A DNA stretch of 64,000 nucleotides from Catellatospora sichuanensis (GCF_007483665.1 NZ_VIQO01000039.1:1-64000), one strand, 5' to 3'. Positions 8,165 to 16,727 are shown, numbered from the stretch's first letter. Numbers and translations: made by a program. The notes: generated from the sequence alone by a model not told the origin.

Positions 8165-10756
8165 TCAGTAGACGATGATCTTGTCTAGGTCGGGGGCGAA
8201 TGCGGTGTCGTTGAAGAACCTGACGGTGTGCACACCGGGACCGAGCTTGACCTGTATCGGCGCCGAGTCCACCGGATCGGTCCAGCTGGTTCCGGTGAGG
8301 GTGACCAGTTGCGGCACACCGCCGTTGATGCCGATGTAGAACGACCGCGTGCCGTTGACGACGTACGAAACCGTCAACCGGTATGCGGGGGAGGGGAGGT
8401 CGACCGTCAGCGTCACCTGGTTGGCGCCGTTGCCGATGAAACCGACCTTGTTCCCACCCGAGCAGGTGGGACAGGCGGTGACCACCGCAGCACCGACGAG
8501 GGTGCCGGACTCGGCCTCCACGCCGCCACAGGTGATCTTCAGGTTGGCCCAGTCGGCGTGGTCGGAGGTGACGCCGTTCCCCGCGTCCGTGACGACCAGG
8601 CGCAGCATCGTCGCGCCGCTGACGTCGGCGGTCAGCAGCGAGGCCGCCTGGGAAAAGGTCTTCGTCCCGCTGTCGGCGACTTTCGTCGAGTCCTTCCAGA
8701 TCTGGAAGACGACCGACCCAGCGGCGGTCTCCTCGTCGTCCACACCCACATATGCGCTGACCGACATGCAGCCGCCGCCCAGGTAGTAGTAGACCTCGGC
8801 GGGCGCATGCATGCCGAGGCCCTTGTAGTAATGGGTGCCGTTGATGGTCTGGGGGTTTCCGTCGCCGGCCGCGTCCTCGCCCACGCTGCTGTTCTTCTCC
8901 ACCGGCCCGAAGCCGTTGGCGGCCCAAAGCCAGTTCGTGTCGCTCAGGTAGGACGTGCCGCGCGGCGGCGGAGCGAACTTGGGCGTGACGACGGCCTGGT
9001 TCCAGGTCTGCACGAAGGCGACCTGCCCGCCGAAATAGCCGCCGACGGTGGCGGCACCGGTCCGGTAGGCCCCGATGCGCAGCGCTCCACCCGCGTTCCA
9101 GCTGGTGCTGTGCGGGGCGAACGCCACGTCCGCGTCGCCGACGCGCAGGTAGACCTTGTTGTCCGCCTTCTTGAACGTCGCGGTCAGGTGAGTCCACACG
9201 CCCGGTGCGAAACTAGCCGCCGGGGCTGCCGCCGTGTCCCACACGGGGACGGCGACGTCGGAACGGGTCATCGCGAAGCGCCAGGAGTTGTCGGACGGGT
9301 CGGCCCACAGCCGGAATCCCGCCGTGTTGACACCGTCCTGGGACAGAACCGTCCCGGCGACGGTGGCCTTGGCCCAGACGCTGACGGTGAAGTCCTCACC
9401 CGTGGTGACGGCGGGTGCGCCGGTGGTGAGCGTGCCGGTGGTGCCGTTGAGGGCGATGTTCGGGCTGAACTGGTCGCCGGTGTTCCAGGTCGTGCCGGCG
9501 GTGGCGGTCAGTGGCAGGGCGGTGCCGGTGAACACGGTGTCGGTGGTGGTGGTCACAGCGGTGCCCGGTGTGGCCGCCGCCGGCGTGTCGGCGAGGGTCC
9601 AGGTGTGTGCGGCGGTGGTGGTGGTGATGGCATTGGACCAGGTGGTGAGGTCGTCGGTGCGGGTGGCCGTCACGCTGGTGTCGGTCGCGGTGACGCCGAG
9701 GCAGCCTGCCTGTCCGGCTTGGGTGAGGATGGCGGCGAGTTTGCCGTCGGTCAGGACGGGTGCGCCGGCCATGCCGCTGCATACGAGCGGTCCTGATGTG
9801 GTGGTCAGGGTGGTGGCGGTGGTGTTGGTGAAGGTGATCTGTGCGGTCTGCTGCTGGTCGGTGATCCAGTCGGTGTTGCGGCCGTATCCGGTGGCGGTCA
9901 GCGCGACTCCGGTCGGTGCGGTGGTCGCGAGCGCGACGGGAGTGATGTCCTGAATGGCGGTGGCCAGGCGGGCCAGAACCACGTCGCGGCCCGCACGCGG
10001 ACTCAGCCAGTCCACCGCGACGGCGGCGTGGCCGGGGAACACGACGTGGTGCACTCCGACCGGGGCTCCCTCGGTCACCTGGGGCTGGTTCGGGTCGGTG
10101 GCGAGGCAGCTCGCGGCTGTGAGGACCCAGCGGGGTGCGACGAGGGTTGTGGTGCACATGCGGTCGGGGCCGGTGAGTTTGCCGACCGCGGCTTGTGTGC
10201 CGGTGACGGGTGCGGGGCCGTCGCCTGCGCGTAGTTGGAGCAGCATGGTGGGTGGTGCGGTGGGGTCGGCGCCGAGGCCGACGGGGGTGCTGCCGTCGGG
10301 GTCGATCTCGACGGTGATCTCTTCGCCGGTTTCGTCTTCGAGTTCGGCGGTGACTTCGTGGCCGGTGCCGGTGGTCTGGCCGTCGCCGCGGATTTCGTAG
10401 ACGCCGGGTACTTCGAGGTTCAGTACGCCGGATGGCGCGTTGACTTTGAAGCAGACCCGTCCGACGCCGTCGGGGCCGATCAGTTCGTCGGTGGTCCACA
10501 CCTTGAGCAGGCCGATGTTGCCGACCGGTGGGGTCGCGCAGTCGGCCAGCACGATGTGTCCGTCGCCGGAGATCAGTCGGACGTTCTGCTCGGCGAGAAT
10601 CTGCGCCGCGTCAGGGTAGGGATAGACACCGTCGTCCACCAGGGACGGAAGCGCGACCGGAACAGCACCGGCCGGTGCGGACACACCGACCACCGCCACC
10701 GAGAACGCCAGCGTGGAAGCGGCGCAGAGCGCCGCCGAACGCCACTTGGAACTCAT
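8165..10756 (-). CDS. Secreted pseudo-trypsin/LamG protein with NPCBM and CBM35-like modules (paralog B)
   Basis: 863 residues from ATG 10756, chosen because GGGGAG lies 7 bases upstream and a signal peptide follows at once (MSSKWRSAAL to PAGA). The order is signal peptide, shared N-terminal domain (LPSLVDDGVYPYPDAAQI), pseudo-trypsin (WVLTAASC for His, GRDVVLARL, GMAGAP for Ser), and LamG-like domain. From about residue 599 an NPCBM/NEW2-like beta-sandwich follows (GLGMHAPAEVYYYLGGGC, FQIWKDSTKVADSGT). The last 120 residues are a CBM35/CBM6-like domain with a CPTCSGG motif (EAESGTLVG, VGFIGNGANQV, APDLDKI). Both terminal modules bind carbohydrate in known families. Expected role: wall- or glycan-anchored extracellular protein without protease activity. 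About 1.2 kb of the N-terminal coding DNA is nearly identical to paralog D. Confidence 0.85.
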   Translation of the reverse strand: MSSKWRSAALCAASTLAFSVAVVGVSAPAGAVPVALPSLVDDGVYPYPDAAQILAEQNVRLISGDGHIVLADCATPPVGNIGLLKVWTTDELIGPDGVGRVCFKVNAPSGVLNLEVPGVYEIRGDGQTTGTGHEVTAELEDETGEEITVEIDPDGSTPVGLGADPTAPPTMLLQLRAGDGPAPVTGTQAAVGKLTGPDRMCTTTLVAPRWVLTAASCLATDPNQPQVTEGAPVGVHHVVFPGHAAVAVDWLSPRAGRDVVLARLATAIQDITPVALATTAPTGVALTATGYGRNTDWITDQQQTAQITFTNTTATTLTTTSGPLVCSGMAGAPVLTDGKLAAILTQAGQAGCLGVTATDTSVTATRTDDLTTWSNAITTTTAAHTWTLADTPAAATPGTAVTTTTDTVFTGTALPLTATAGTTWNTGDQFSPNIALNGTTGTLTTGAPAVTTGEDFTVSVWAKATVAGTVLSQDGVNTAGFRLWADPSDNSWRFAMTRSDVAVPVWDTAAAPAASFAPGVWTHLTATFKKADNKVYLRVGDADVAFAPHSTSWNAGGALRIGAYRTGAATVGGYFGGQVAFVQTWNQAVVTPKFAPPPRGTSYLSDTNWLWAANGFGPVEKNSSVGEDAAGDGNPQTINGTHYYKGLGMHAPAEVYYYLGGGCMSVSAYVGVDDEETAAGSVVFQIWKDSTKVADSGTKTFSQAASLLTADVSGATMLRLVVTDAGNGVTSDHADWANLKITCGGVEAESGTLVGAAVVTACPTCSGGNKVGFIGNGANQVTLTVDLPSPAYRLTVSYVVNGTRSFYIGINGGVPQLVTLTGTSWTDPVDSAPIQVKLGPGVHTVRFFNDTAFAPDLDKIIVY

Positions 10757-10809
10757 ACAGGAACTCCCCGTGATGTGTTTCGCAGAACCTGCCGGCGGAT
10801 GCCGGCAGG
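10757..10809 (-). promoter_or_regulatory. 5' leader of paralog B: hairpin plus CACGGGGAG
   Basis: A perfect 9-bp stem CCTGCCGGC / GCCGGCAGG with loop GGAT (10788-10809) lies 15 bases upstream of CACGGGGAG (10764-10772), which is 7 bases before ATG. CTACTT just upstream (10810-10815) resembles the -10 of paralog D. Confidence 0.45.
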
Positions 10810-10853
10810 AAGTAGCAGGACGCGCGTGCCGACACCCCACGTGCCGTCGTGCA

Positions 10854-10894
10854 GGGAGCCGGTGTCGCCGCGCTGGGCGGCGATACCGGCTCCC
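10854..10894 (-). terminator. Terminator of paralog C
   Basis: Stem GGGAGCCGGT / ACCGGCTCCC (10 bp) enclosing a second CGCCG / CGGCG stem, beginning 25 bases beyond the stop of paralog C. B and C are therefore probably separate transcripts. Confidence 0.65.
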
Positions 10895-10919
10895 TCGTCG
10901 AGAGGCGTGGACCTCGACG

Positions 10920-13634
10920 TCAGTTCGTGCTGGTGTTGAGCCTGAACCACAGGTGGCCGTCTTTTCGGCTGATCACTTCGAGCCTGCCGTCGCCGGTGAC
11001 GTCCGCGTACTGGACGTAGTCGCGAGTGTTTGCACCGGCACCGAGGTCGTACCAGACGTTGCTGAACGCCACGGTGCTGGTGGAGCTGGTGCTGAGCTTG
11101 ATGTACAGGTGGTCGTTGTAGCGACCGGCGAAGTCCGCCTTGCCGTCGTTGTCGATGTCGGCCACGGTGATGGTGTTCCAGGGGATCCAGCCGGCGCCGT
11201 CGTCGTGCCAGTTGGCGGCGAAGCTGACCGAGCTCGTGGTGCTGGTATTGATCTTGTACCACATGTGGCCGTCCAGCCGGCTGACCAGTTCGGGCTTGCC
11301 GTCGCCGGTGACGTCCGCGAGCTGGATGTGGTCGCGGGCGTTCCAGCCGGTGCCCAGGTCGATCCAGCCGCCGAACGAGATGGCGTTGGTGGAGCTGGTG
11401 CTGAGCTTGATGTACAGGTGGTCGTTGTAGCGGCCGACGATGTCTGCCTTGCCGTCGTTGTTGACGTCGACCGCGGAAATGGTGTTCCAGGGGATCCAGC
11501 CGGCGCCGTCGTCGTGCCAGTTGGCGGCGAAGCTGACCGAGCTCGTGGTACTCGTGTTGATCTTGTACCACAGGTGGCCGTTGTACCGGCCGATCAGCTC
11601 GGGCTTGCCATCTCCGGTGATGTCGGCGAGCTGGATGTAGTCCCACGTGTTCCAGCCATGGCCCAGGTCGATCCAGCCGCCGAACGAGATGGTGCCGCCG
11701 GTGCTGGTGCTGAGCTTGATGTACAGGTGGTCGTTGTAGCGGCCGACGAAGTCCGCCTTGCCGTCGTTGTTGACGTCCGCCGTGGTCATGGCGCTCCAGG
11801 GGATCCAGCCCGCGCCGTCGTCGAACCAGTCGGCGGCGAAGCCGAACGTGCCCGACGCGATGGTCTCCCTGTTCCAGGTCCGCACGTCGGCGACCCGGCC
11901 GTTGAAGAAGCCGCCGAGGGCCGAGCCACTGCGGTGGGCGCCGATGCGCAGGCCGCCCGTGGCCTTCCACTTGACGGCATGACCGGTGCCTGCGACCTTC
12001 GTGCCGTTGACGTGGACGGCCACGGTGCCGGTCGACGCCTTGTAGGTGACGGTGACCTGGCTCCATACACCTAGGGGTGCGCTGTTCGGGGGTGCGAAGG
12101 CGGTGTCCCACGCCGGGCTGGCGACATCGGTCTGGCTCATGGAGAACCGCCAGGACTTGTCGGACGGCTCGGACCACAGCTTGAACGCGGCGGTGTTGGT
12201 GCCGTCCTGGGACAGGACGGTGCCCCCGTTCGCGGTGGGCTTGGCGCGGACGCTGACGGTGAAGTCGGCATCCGTCGTGACCGCCGGCGCACCGGTGACC
12301 AGCGTGCCGGTCGACCCGTCGACCGTGACGGACGGGCTGAAGGTGTCGCCGGTGTTCCACTTCGCGCCCGTCGTGGCCGTCAGTGGCAGTGCGGTCCCGC
12401 TGAACACGCTGTCGGCGGCGCCCGTGACGCTGGTGCCCGAGGTCGCCGCGGCGGGCATGTCGGCCAAGGTCCAGGTGTGGTCCGCCGTGGTCGTGGTGAT
12501 GGCGTTGAACCAGCTGGCGAGGTCGTCGGTGCGGGCAGCCGTGACGCTGCTGTCCGTGCCGGTGACGCCGGGGCAGCCCGCCTGGCCGGCCCGGCTGAGC
12601 ACGGCGGCGAGCTTGCCGCCGGACAGGACGGGCGCGCCCGCCATGCCGCTGCACACCAGCGGTGCGGTGCCGACGGTCAGTGTCGTGGCGCTGCTCGCGG
12701 TGAACCTGAGCTGGGCGGTCTGCTGCTGGTCGGCGATCGGCGCGGTCGGCGTGCGGCCGAAGCCCACGGCGGGCACATCGACCCCGGTGGCGACGACGGC
12801 GGTGGCCAGGGCGATCGGGGTGATGTCCTGGATCGGGGTGGCGAGCCGGGCCAGGACCACGTCGCGGCCCGGTCGCGGGCTCAGCCAGTCGATCGCGGTG
12901 ACCGCGTGCCCGGGGAACACGGCGTGGCTCGCGCCGGCCGGTGCTCCTTCGGTCAGTTGCGGCTGGGCGGGGTTGTCGGCGAAGCAGCTGCCGGCGGTGA
13001 GCGCCCAGCGTGGCGCGACCAGGGTCGCGGTGCACATCCGGCCGCGGTGGGAGATCTTGCCGACCGCCGCCTGGGCGCCGGTGACCGGCGCGGGGCCGGT
13101 GCCGGTTCGCAGCTGCAGCAGCATGGTGGGGGAGGCGTCGGGGTCGGTGCCCAGGCCTACCGGGGTGCTGCCGTCGCGGTCGACCTGGACGGTGATCTCC
13201 TCACCGGCGTCGCTGACGAGTTCGGCGGTGACCTCGTGGCCGGTGCCGGTCCGCTGTCCGTCGCCGCGGATCTCGTACACGCCGGGGACCTGCAGGTTGA
13301 GCAGCCCGGACGCGGCCGTCACCTTGAAACACACCAGGCCGATGCCGCTGGTGCCGATCATCTCGTCGGTGGTCCATACCTTCAGCAGACCGATGTCGCC
13401 CTGTGGCGGCGTCGCGCAGTCGGCGAGCACGATGTGCCCGTCGCCGGAGATCAGCCTGACGTTCTGCGCCGCCAGGATCGCGGCCGCGTCGGGATAGGGG
13501 TAGACACCGTCGTCCACCAGCGACGGCAACGCGATCGGATCGGCGGCGGCGGGCGCCGACCCGGCGACCACCGCCAAAGACACGGCCACCGCTGTCGCGG
13601 TGCCGAACGCCGCTAAACGCGACATCGAACCCAT
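10920..13634 (-). CDS. Secreted pseudo-trypsin/LamG protein with FG-GAP repeat domain (paralog C)
   Basis: 904 residues from ATG 13634 (CACGGGGAG 6 bases upstream; signal peptide MGSMSRLAAFG to APAAA). It has the shared N-terminal domain, then a pseudo-trypsin: His position Ser (WALTAGSC), Asp strand kept (GRDVVLARL), Ser position Ala (CSGMAGAP). A LamG-like domain ends near residue 590 (VRTWNR). The last 300 residues are FG-GAP/VCBS repeats (DVNNDGKADFVGRYND, DITGDGKPELIGRYNG) alternating with WFDDGAGWIPW and INTSTTSSVSF strands. These are calcium-binding propeller blades of the kind found in secreted adhesins and enzymes. The repeat coding DNA is itself a 309-bp tandem repeat. Expected role: extracellular ligand binding. 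The ligand is unknown. Confidence 0.85.
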   Translation of the reverse strand: MGSMSRLAAFGTATAVAVSLAVVAGSAPAAADPIALPSLVDDGVYPYPDAAAILAAQNVRLISGDGHIVLADCATPPQGDIGLLKVWTTDEMIGTSGIGLVCFKVTAASGLLNLQVPGVYEIRGDGQRTGTGHEVTAELVSDAGEEITVQVDRDGSTPVGLGTDPDASPTMLLQLRTGTGPAPVTGAQAAVGKISHRGRMCTATLVAPRWALTAGSCFADNPAQPQLTEGAPAGASHAVFPGHAVTAIDWLSPRPGRDVVLARLATPIQDITPIALATAVVATGVDVPAVGFGRTPTAPIADQQQTAQLRFTASSATTLTVGTAPLVCSGMAGAPVLSGGKLAAVLSRAGQAGCPGVTGTDSSVTAARTDDLASWFNAITTTTADHTWTLADMPAAATSGTSVTGAADSVFSGTALPLTATTGAKWNTGDTFSPSVTVDGSTGTLVTGAPAVTTDADFTVSVRAKPTANGGTVLSQDGTNTAAFKLWSEPSDKSWRFSMSQTDVASPAWDTAFAPPNSAPLGVWSQVTVTYKASTGTVAVHVNGTKVAGTGHAVKWKATGGLRIGAHRSGSALGGFFNGRVADVRTWNRETIASGTFGFAADWFDDGAGWIPWSAMTTADVNNDGKADFVGRYNDHLYIKLSTSTGGTISFGGWIDLGHGWNTWDYIQLADITGDGKPELIGRYNGHLWYKINTSTTSSVSFAANWHDDGAGWIPWNTISAVDVNNDGKADIVGRYNDHLYIKLSTSSTNAISFGGWIDLGTGWNARDHIQLADVTGDGKPELVSRLDGHMWYKINTSTTSSVSFAANWHDDGAGWIPWNTITVADIDNDGKADFAGRYNDHLYIKLSTSSTSTVAFSNVWYDLGAGANTRDYVQYADVTGDGRLEVISRKDGHLWFRLNTSTN
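10930..11850 (-). repeat. 309-bp tandem repeat encoding 103-residue FG-GAP double units
   Basis: The same segment recurs at 11101, 11410 and 11719, exactly 309 bases apart, giving almost three units within the 3' end of paralog C. The copies are very similar at DNA level, so the array is young or homogenised and could change copy number by slippage or unequal crossover. Confidence 0.8.
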
Positions 13635-13684
13635 GTAAAGCTCCCCGTGGTTGATGTGGCCCGCCAGGCGAAGATGCCTGGCGG
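13635..13684 (-). promoter_or_regulatory. 5' leader of paralog C: hairpin plus CACGGGGAG
   Basis: A perfect 9-bp stem CCGCCAGGC / GCCTGGCGG (13661-13684) lies 11 bases upstream of CACGGGGAG (13641-13649), 6 bases before ATG. I could not find a convincing -35/-10 pair upstream. Confidence 0.45.
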
Positions 13685-13828
13685 ACAGGCGGTCGGCAGC
13701 GGATCCTCCGCATGACGCGTCAGAGCCCGCTGGCGATCGTCGTGATTGAACAGTGGCGCGACGACGACAGTAACGCCGTTGGGCCACCTGGTTCTGAACT
13801 GCTGAAACTCGACGTAGCGGAACACCTG

Positions 13829-13871
13829 TCATGATCATCGCGCGGCCGTCCGGCTGGCGCGATGATCATGA
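13829..13871 (-). terminator. Terminator of paralog D
   Basis: Perfect 15-bp stem TCATGATCATCGCGC / GCGCGATGATCATGA with a 13-base GC loop, 16 bases after the paralog D stop at 13888. Confidence 0.7.
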
Positions 13872-13887
13872 CGGGTTGGTTGCCGAG

Positions 13888-16635
13888 TCAGTTCGTGATC
13901 GGGGCGCCCAGGTTCTGGACGGGCGCCCAGATCGTGACGAAGTCCCACGACTTGAGGCTCAGATTGCCCGCGGAGTTGAGGTAGATCTCCATGTCACCGG
14001 TTCCCGGGTTGAAGGTCACCCACGGGCTGTTGGTGATCGGTGTGGTGAGATCGCCCGGATTGGCCCAGCCGACACTCGGCCGCCAGTACTTCTCCTTCAG
14101 CGCGCCACCGGAGTTGACGTAGACCTGCGTGTTGCCGTTGACCGGGTTGTAGACGGCCGCAGGGCTGCCCGTCATGGCGAGGGCGAGGTTGCCGAGGGTC
14201 GACCACCCGGCCGCCGCATTCCAGTAGAGCTCCTTGAGCAGGCCGCCCGAGTTGGCGTACACCTGAATGTTGTTGTTGTTCGGGTTGTACAGCGCGGACG
14301 GCTGGCCGGTCATCGGAACACCGAGGTTCTTCAGCGAGGACCAGGCACCGCCGGTGAAGTACTTCTCGCTCAGCGAGCCACCGGAGTTGAGGTACACCTC
14401 GACGTTTCGGTTGACCGGGTTGTAGATCACTGTCGGGCTGCCGGTGATGCTCGCGCCCAGGCTCTGCACCGCCGACCAGCCACCGCTCGGGCTCCAGTGC
14501 CGCTCCTTGAGCACGTTCCCGGAGTTGAAGTAGATCTCCACGTTGTCGGTGTTCGGATTGACCAGCACCGCCGGCTGGCCGGTCGCCGCCACACCGAAGG
14601 ACGTGGTGGTCCACGTGGTGCCGTCGAACGACGTCTCGCTGAGCAGCCCGCCGGAGACGTGGTAGACCTGGATGTTGTTGTTGACCGGGTTCTGCACGAC
14701 GGTCGGGATGCCCTGAACCGTGCTGCCCAGGGACTGGGGCACCGACCAGGACGTGCCGTTGAAGTGCGTCTCCTTGAGCGTGCCACCGGAGTTGAAGTAG
14801 ACCTCGGCGTTGCCGTTGCGGTTGATGAGGGTGGAGCCGGCGGTGGGGTAGGTGCGGAAGGCGGTGTTCGCCGCGTTCCACGTCTGGACGAGCGCCAGCT
14901 GGCCGGCGTACCAGGAACCGACGGTGCTCGCGCCGGTCTTGACCGCGCCCAGTCGAAGGCCGCCGGTGGCCGCCCACCTCGCGGGGTTGTGGATCGAGGC
15001 CCGGTTGACCCCGTCGACGTCGAGGGTCATCAGGCCGCTCGATGCCCTGAACGCGATGTTGAGGTGCGCCCACTGGCCCAGTTGCACGCTGTTCGCGGGA
15101 GCGGCAGCGGTCGCCCACGTGGCGGTGGTGCTGTCGGCACTGCTCATGGCGAATCGCCAGGACTTGGTCGCCGCGTCGCTGTACAGCTTGAACGCGGCCG
15201 TCTGGGTCCCGTTCTGCGACACGACCACGCCGCCGGCCACGGTCGGCTTGACTCGGACGCTGATGGTGAAATCGGCGTTCGTGTTGACGGCGGGTGCGCC
15301 GGTGGTGAGCGTGCCGGTGGTGCCGTTGAGGGCGATGTTCGGGCTGAACTGGTCGCCGGTGTTCCAGGTCGTGCCGGCGGTGGCGGTCAGTGGCAGGGCG
15401 GTGCCGGTGAACACGGTGTCGGTGGTGGTGGTGACGGGGGTGCCCGGTGTCGCTGTCGCTGGCATGTCGGCCAGGGTCCAGGTGTGTGCGGCGGTGGTGG
15501 TGGTGATGGCGTTGAACCAGGTGGTGAGGTCGTCGGTGCGGGTGGCGGTGACGCTGGTGTCGGTGGTGGTGCTGCCGAGGCAGCCTTGCTGTCCGGCTTG
15601 GGTGAGGATGGCGGCGAGTTTGCCGTCGGTCAGGACGGGTGCGCCGGCCATGCCGCTGCAGACCAGTGGTCCTGAAGCAGCCGACAGGGTGGTGGCGGTG
15701 GTGTTGGTGAAGGTGATCTGTGCGGTCTGCTGCTGGTCGGTGATCCAGTCGGTGTTGCGTCCGTAGCCGGTGGCGGTCAGTGCGACGCCGGTCGGTGCGG
15801 TGGTCGCGAGTGCGACGGGGGTGATGTCCTGGACCGGGGTGGCCAGGCGGGCCAGAACCACGTCGCGGCCGGTACGCGGGATCAGCCAGTCCACTGCGAC
15901 CGGGGCGTGCCCCGGGAAGGTGACCTGATAGGCGCCGTTCGATACGCCTTCGGTCACCTGGGGCTGGTTCGGGTCGGCGGCGAGGCAGCTCGCGGCTGCG
16001 AGGACCCAGCGGGGTGCGACGAGGGTTGTGGTGCACATGCGGTCGTGGCCGGTGAGTTTGCCGACCGCGGCTTGTGTGCCGGTGACGGGTGCGGGGCCGT
16101 CGCCTGCGCGTAGTTGGAGCAGCATGGTGGGTGGTGCGGTGGGGTCGGCGCCGAGGCCGACGGGGGTGCTGCCGTCGGGGTCGATCTCGACGGTGATCTC
16201 TTCGCCGGTTTCGTCTTCGAGTTCGGCGGTGACTTCGTGGCCGGTGCCGGTGGTCTGGCCGTCGCCGCGGATTTCGTAGACGCCGGGTACTTCGAGGTTC
16301 AGTACGCCGGATGGCGCGTTGACTTTGAAGCAGACCCGTCCGACGCCGTCGGGGCCGATCAGTTCGTCGGTGGTCCATACCTTGAGCAGGCCGATGTTGC
16401 CGACCGGTGGGGTCGCGCAGTCGGCCAGGACGATGTGTCCGTCGCCGGAGATCAGGCGGACGTTCTGCTCGGCGAGGATCTGCGCCGCGTCAGGGTAGGG
16501 ATAGACACCGTCGTCCACCAGGGACGGAAGCCCGACCGGAACAGCGCCCGCCGGGACGGCGCCGCCGGCCATCCAGCTGGACACCGCCACCGTCGCAGCT
16601 GTGCACATAGTTATTGCACGCAAAACAACACGCAT
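13888..16635 (-). CDS. Secreted pseudo-trypsin/LamG protein with probable seven-bladed lectin propeller (paralog D)
   Basis: 915 residues from ATG 16635 (G-rich SD 7 bases upstream; signal peptide MRVVLRAITM to PAGA). It has the shared N-terminal domain, then a pseudo-trypsin with Ser for His (WVLAAASC), GRDVVLARL kept, and Ala for Ser (CSGMAGAP), then LamG. From about residue 598 there are seven repeats of about 47 residues around a core such as NVEVYLNSGGSLSEKYF, NIQVYANSGGLLKELYW and NTQVYVNSGGALKEKYW, each followed by GW/W and a TGQP or TGSP turn. Seven such units suggest a closed seven-bladed propeller like PLL-type sugar-binding lectins. Expected role: extracellular glycan binding. The N-terminal 1.2 kb nearly matches paralog B, while LamG and C terminus differ. 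Confidence 0.85.
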   Translation of the reverse strand: MRVVLRAITMCTAATVAVSSWMAGGAVPAGAVPVGLPSLVDDGVYPYPDAAQILAEQNVRLISGDGHIVLADCATPPVGNIGLLKVWTTDELIGPDGVGRVCFKVNAPSGVLNLEVPGVYEIRGDGQTTGTGHEVTAELEDETGEEITVEIDPDGSTPVGLGADPTAPPTMLLQLRAGDGPAPVTGTQAAVGKLTGHDRMCTTTLVAPRWVLAAASCLAADPNQPQVTEGVSNGAYQVTFPGHAPVAVDWLIPRTGRDVVLARLATPVQDITPVALATTAPTGVALTATGYGRNTDWITDQQQTAQITFTNTTATTLSAASGPLVCSGMAGAPVLTDGKLAAILTQAGQQGCLGSTTTDTSVTATRTDDLTTWFNAITTTTAAHTWTLADMPATATPGTPVTTTTDTVFTGTALPLTATAGTTWNTGDQFSPNIALNGTTGTLTTGAPAVNTNADFTISVRVKPTVAGGVVVSQNGTQTAAFKLYSDAATKSWRFAMSSADSTTATWATAAAPANSVQLGQWAHLNIAFRASSGLMTLDVDGVNRASIHNPARWAATGGLRLGAVKTGASTVGSWYAGQLALVQTWNAANTAFRTYPTAGSTLINRNGNAEVYFNSGGTLKETHFNGTSWSVPQSLGSTVQGIPTVVQNPVNNNIQVYHVSGGLLSETSFDGTTWTTTSFGVAATGQPAVLVNPNTDNVEIYFNSGNVLKERHWSPSGGWSAVQSLGASITGSPTVIYNPVNRNVEVYLNSGGSLSEKYFTGGAWSSLKNLGVPMTGQPSALYNPNNNNIQVYANSGGLLKELYWNAAAGWSTLGNLALAMTGSPAAVYNPVNGNTQVYVNSGGALKEKYWRPSVGWANPGDLTTPITNSPWVTFNPGTGDMEIYLNSAGNLSLKSWDFVTIWAPVQNLGAPITN

Positions 16636-16690
16636 GAAGCCACTTCCCCCGTGGACTGTCTATCGTGGACGTCCGAAGTATTTGCTCCGG
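16636..16690 (-). promoter_or_regulatory. 5' leader of paralog D: small hairpin plus CACGGGGGAAG
   Basis: CCGGAG / CTTCGG (16673-16690, one G-U pair) sits at the predicted 5' end of the transcript. CACGGGGGAAG (16643-16653) lies 7 bases before ATG. It is a variant of the leader seen before paralogs A, B and C. Confidence 0.4.
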
Positions 16691-16697
16691 CAGGCGG

Positions 16698-16727
16698 AAG
16701 TTAGCGTCCCTCATTGATCTGCGTCAA
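16698..16727 (-). promoter_or_regulatory. Predicted promoter of paralog D
   Basis: On the minus strand TTGACG (16727-16722), an 18-base spacer, then TAACTT (16703-16698). The predicted start is near 16690, at the leader hairpin. It overlaps the end of the decayed flavoprotein tail. Confidence 0.45.

Noticed and set aside
10930-11850. CRISPR-like array
   Set aside because: The repeats are 309 bp, contiguous, in frame and coding; there are no spacers or cas genes.
8165-16635. The near-identical B and D blocks as a composite transposon or insertion element
   Set aside because: No terminal inverted repeats, target duplications or transposase gene; the identity ends inside coding domains, which fits gene conversion.
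4333-16635. Active secreted trypsin-like proteases
   Set aside because: His and Ser of the triad are replaced in all four proteins.
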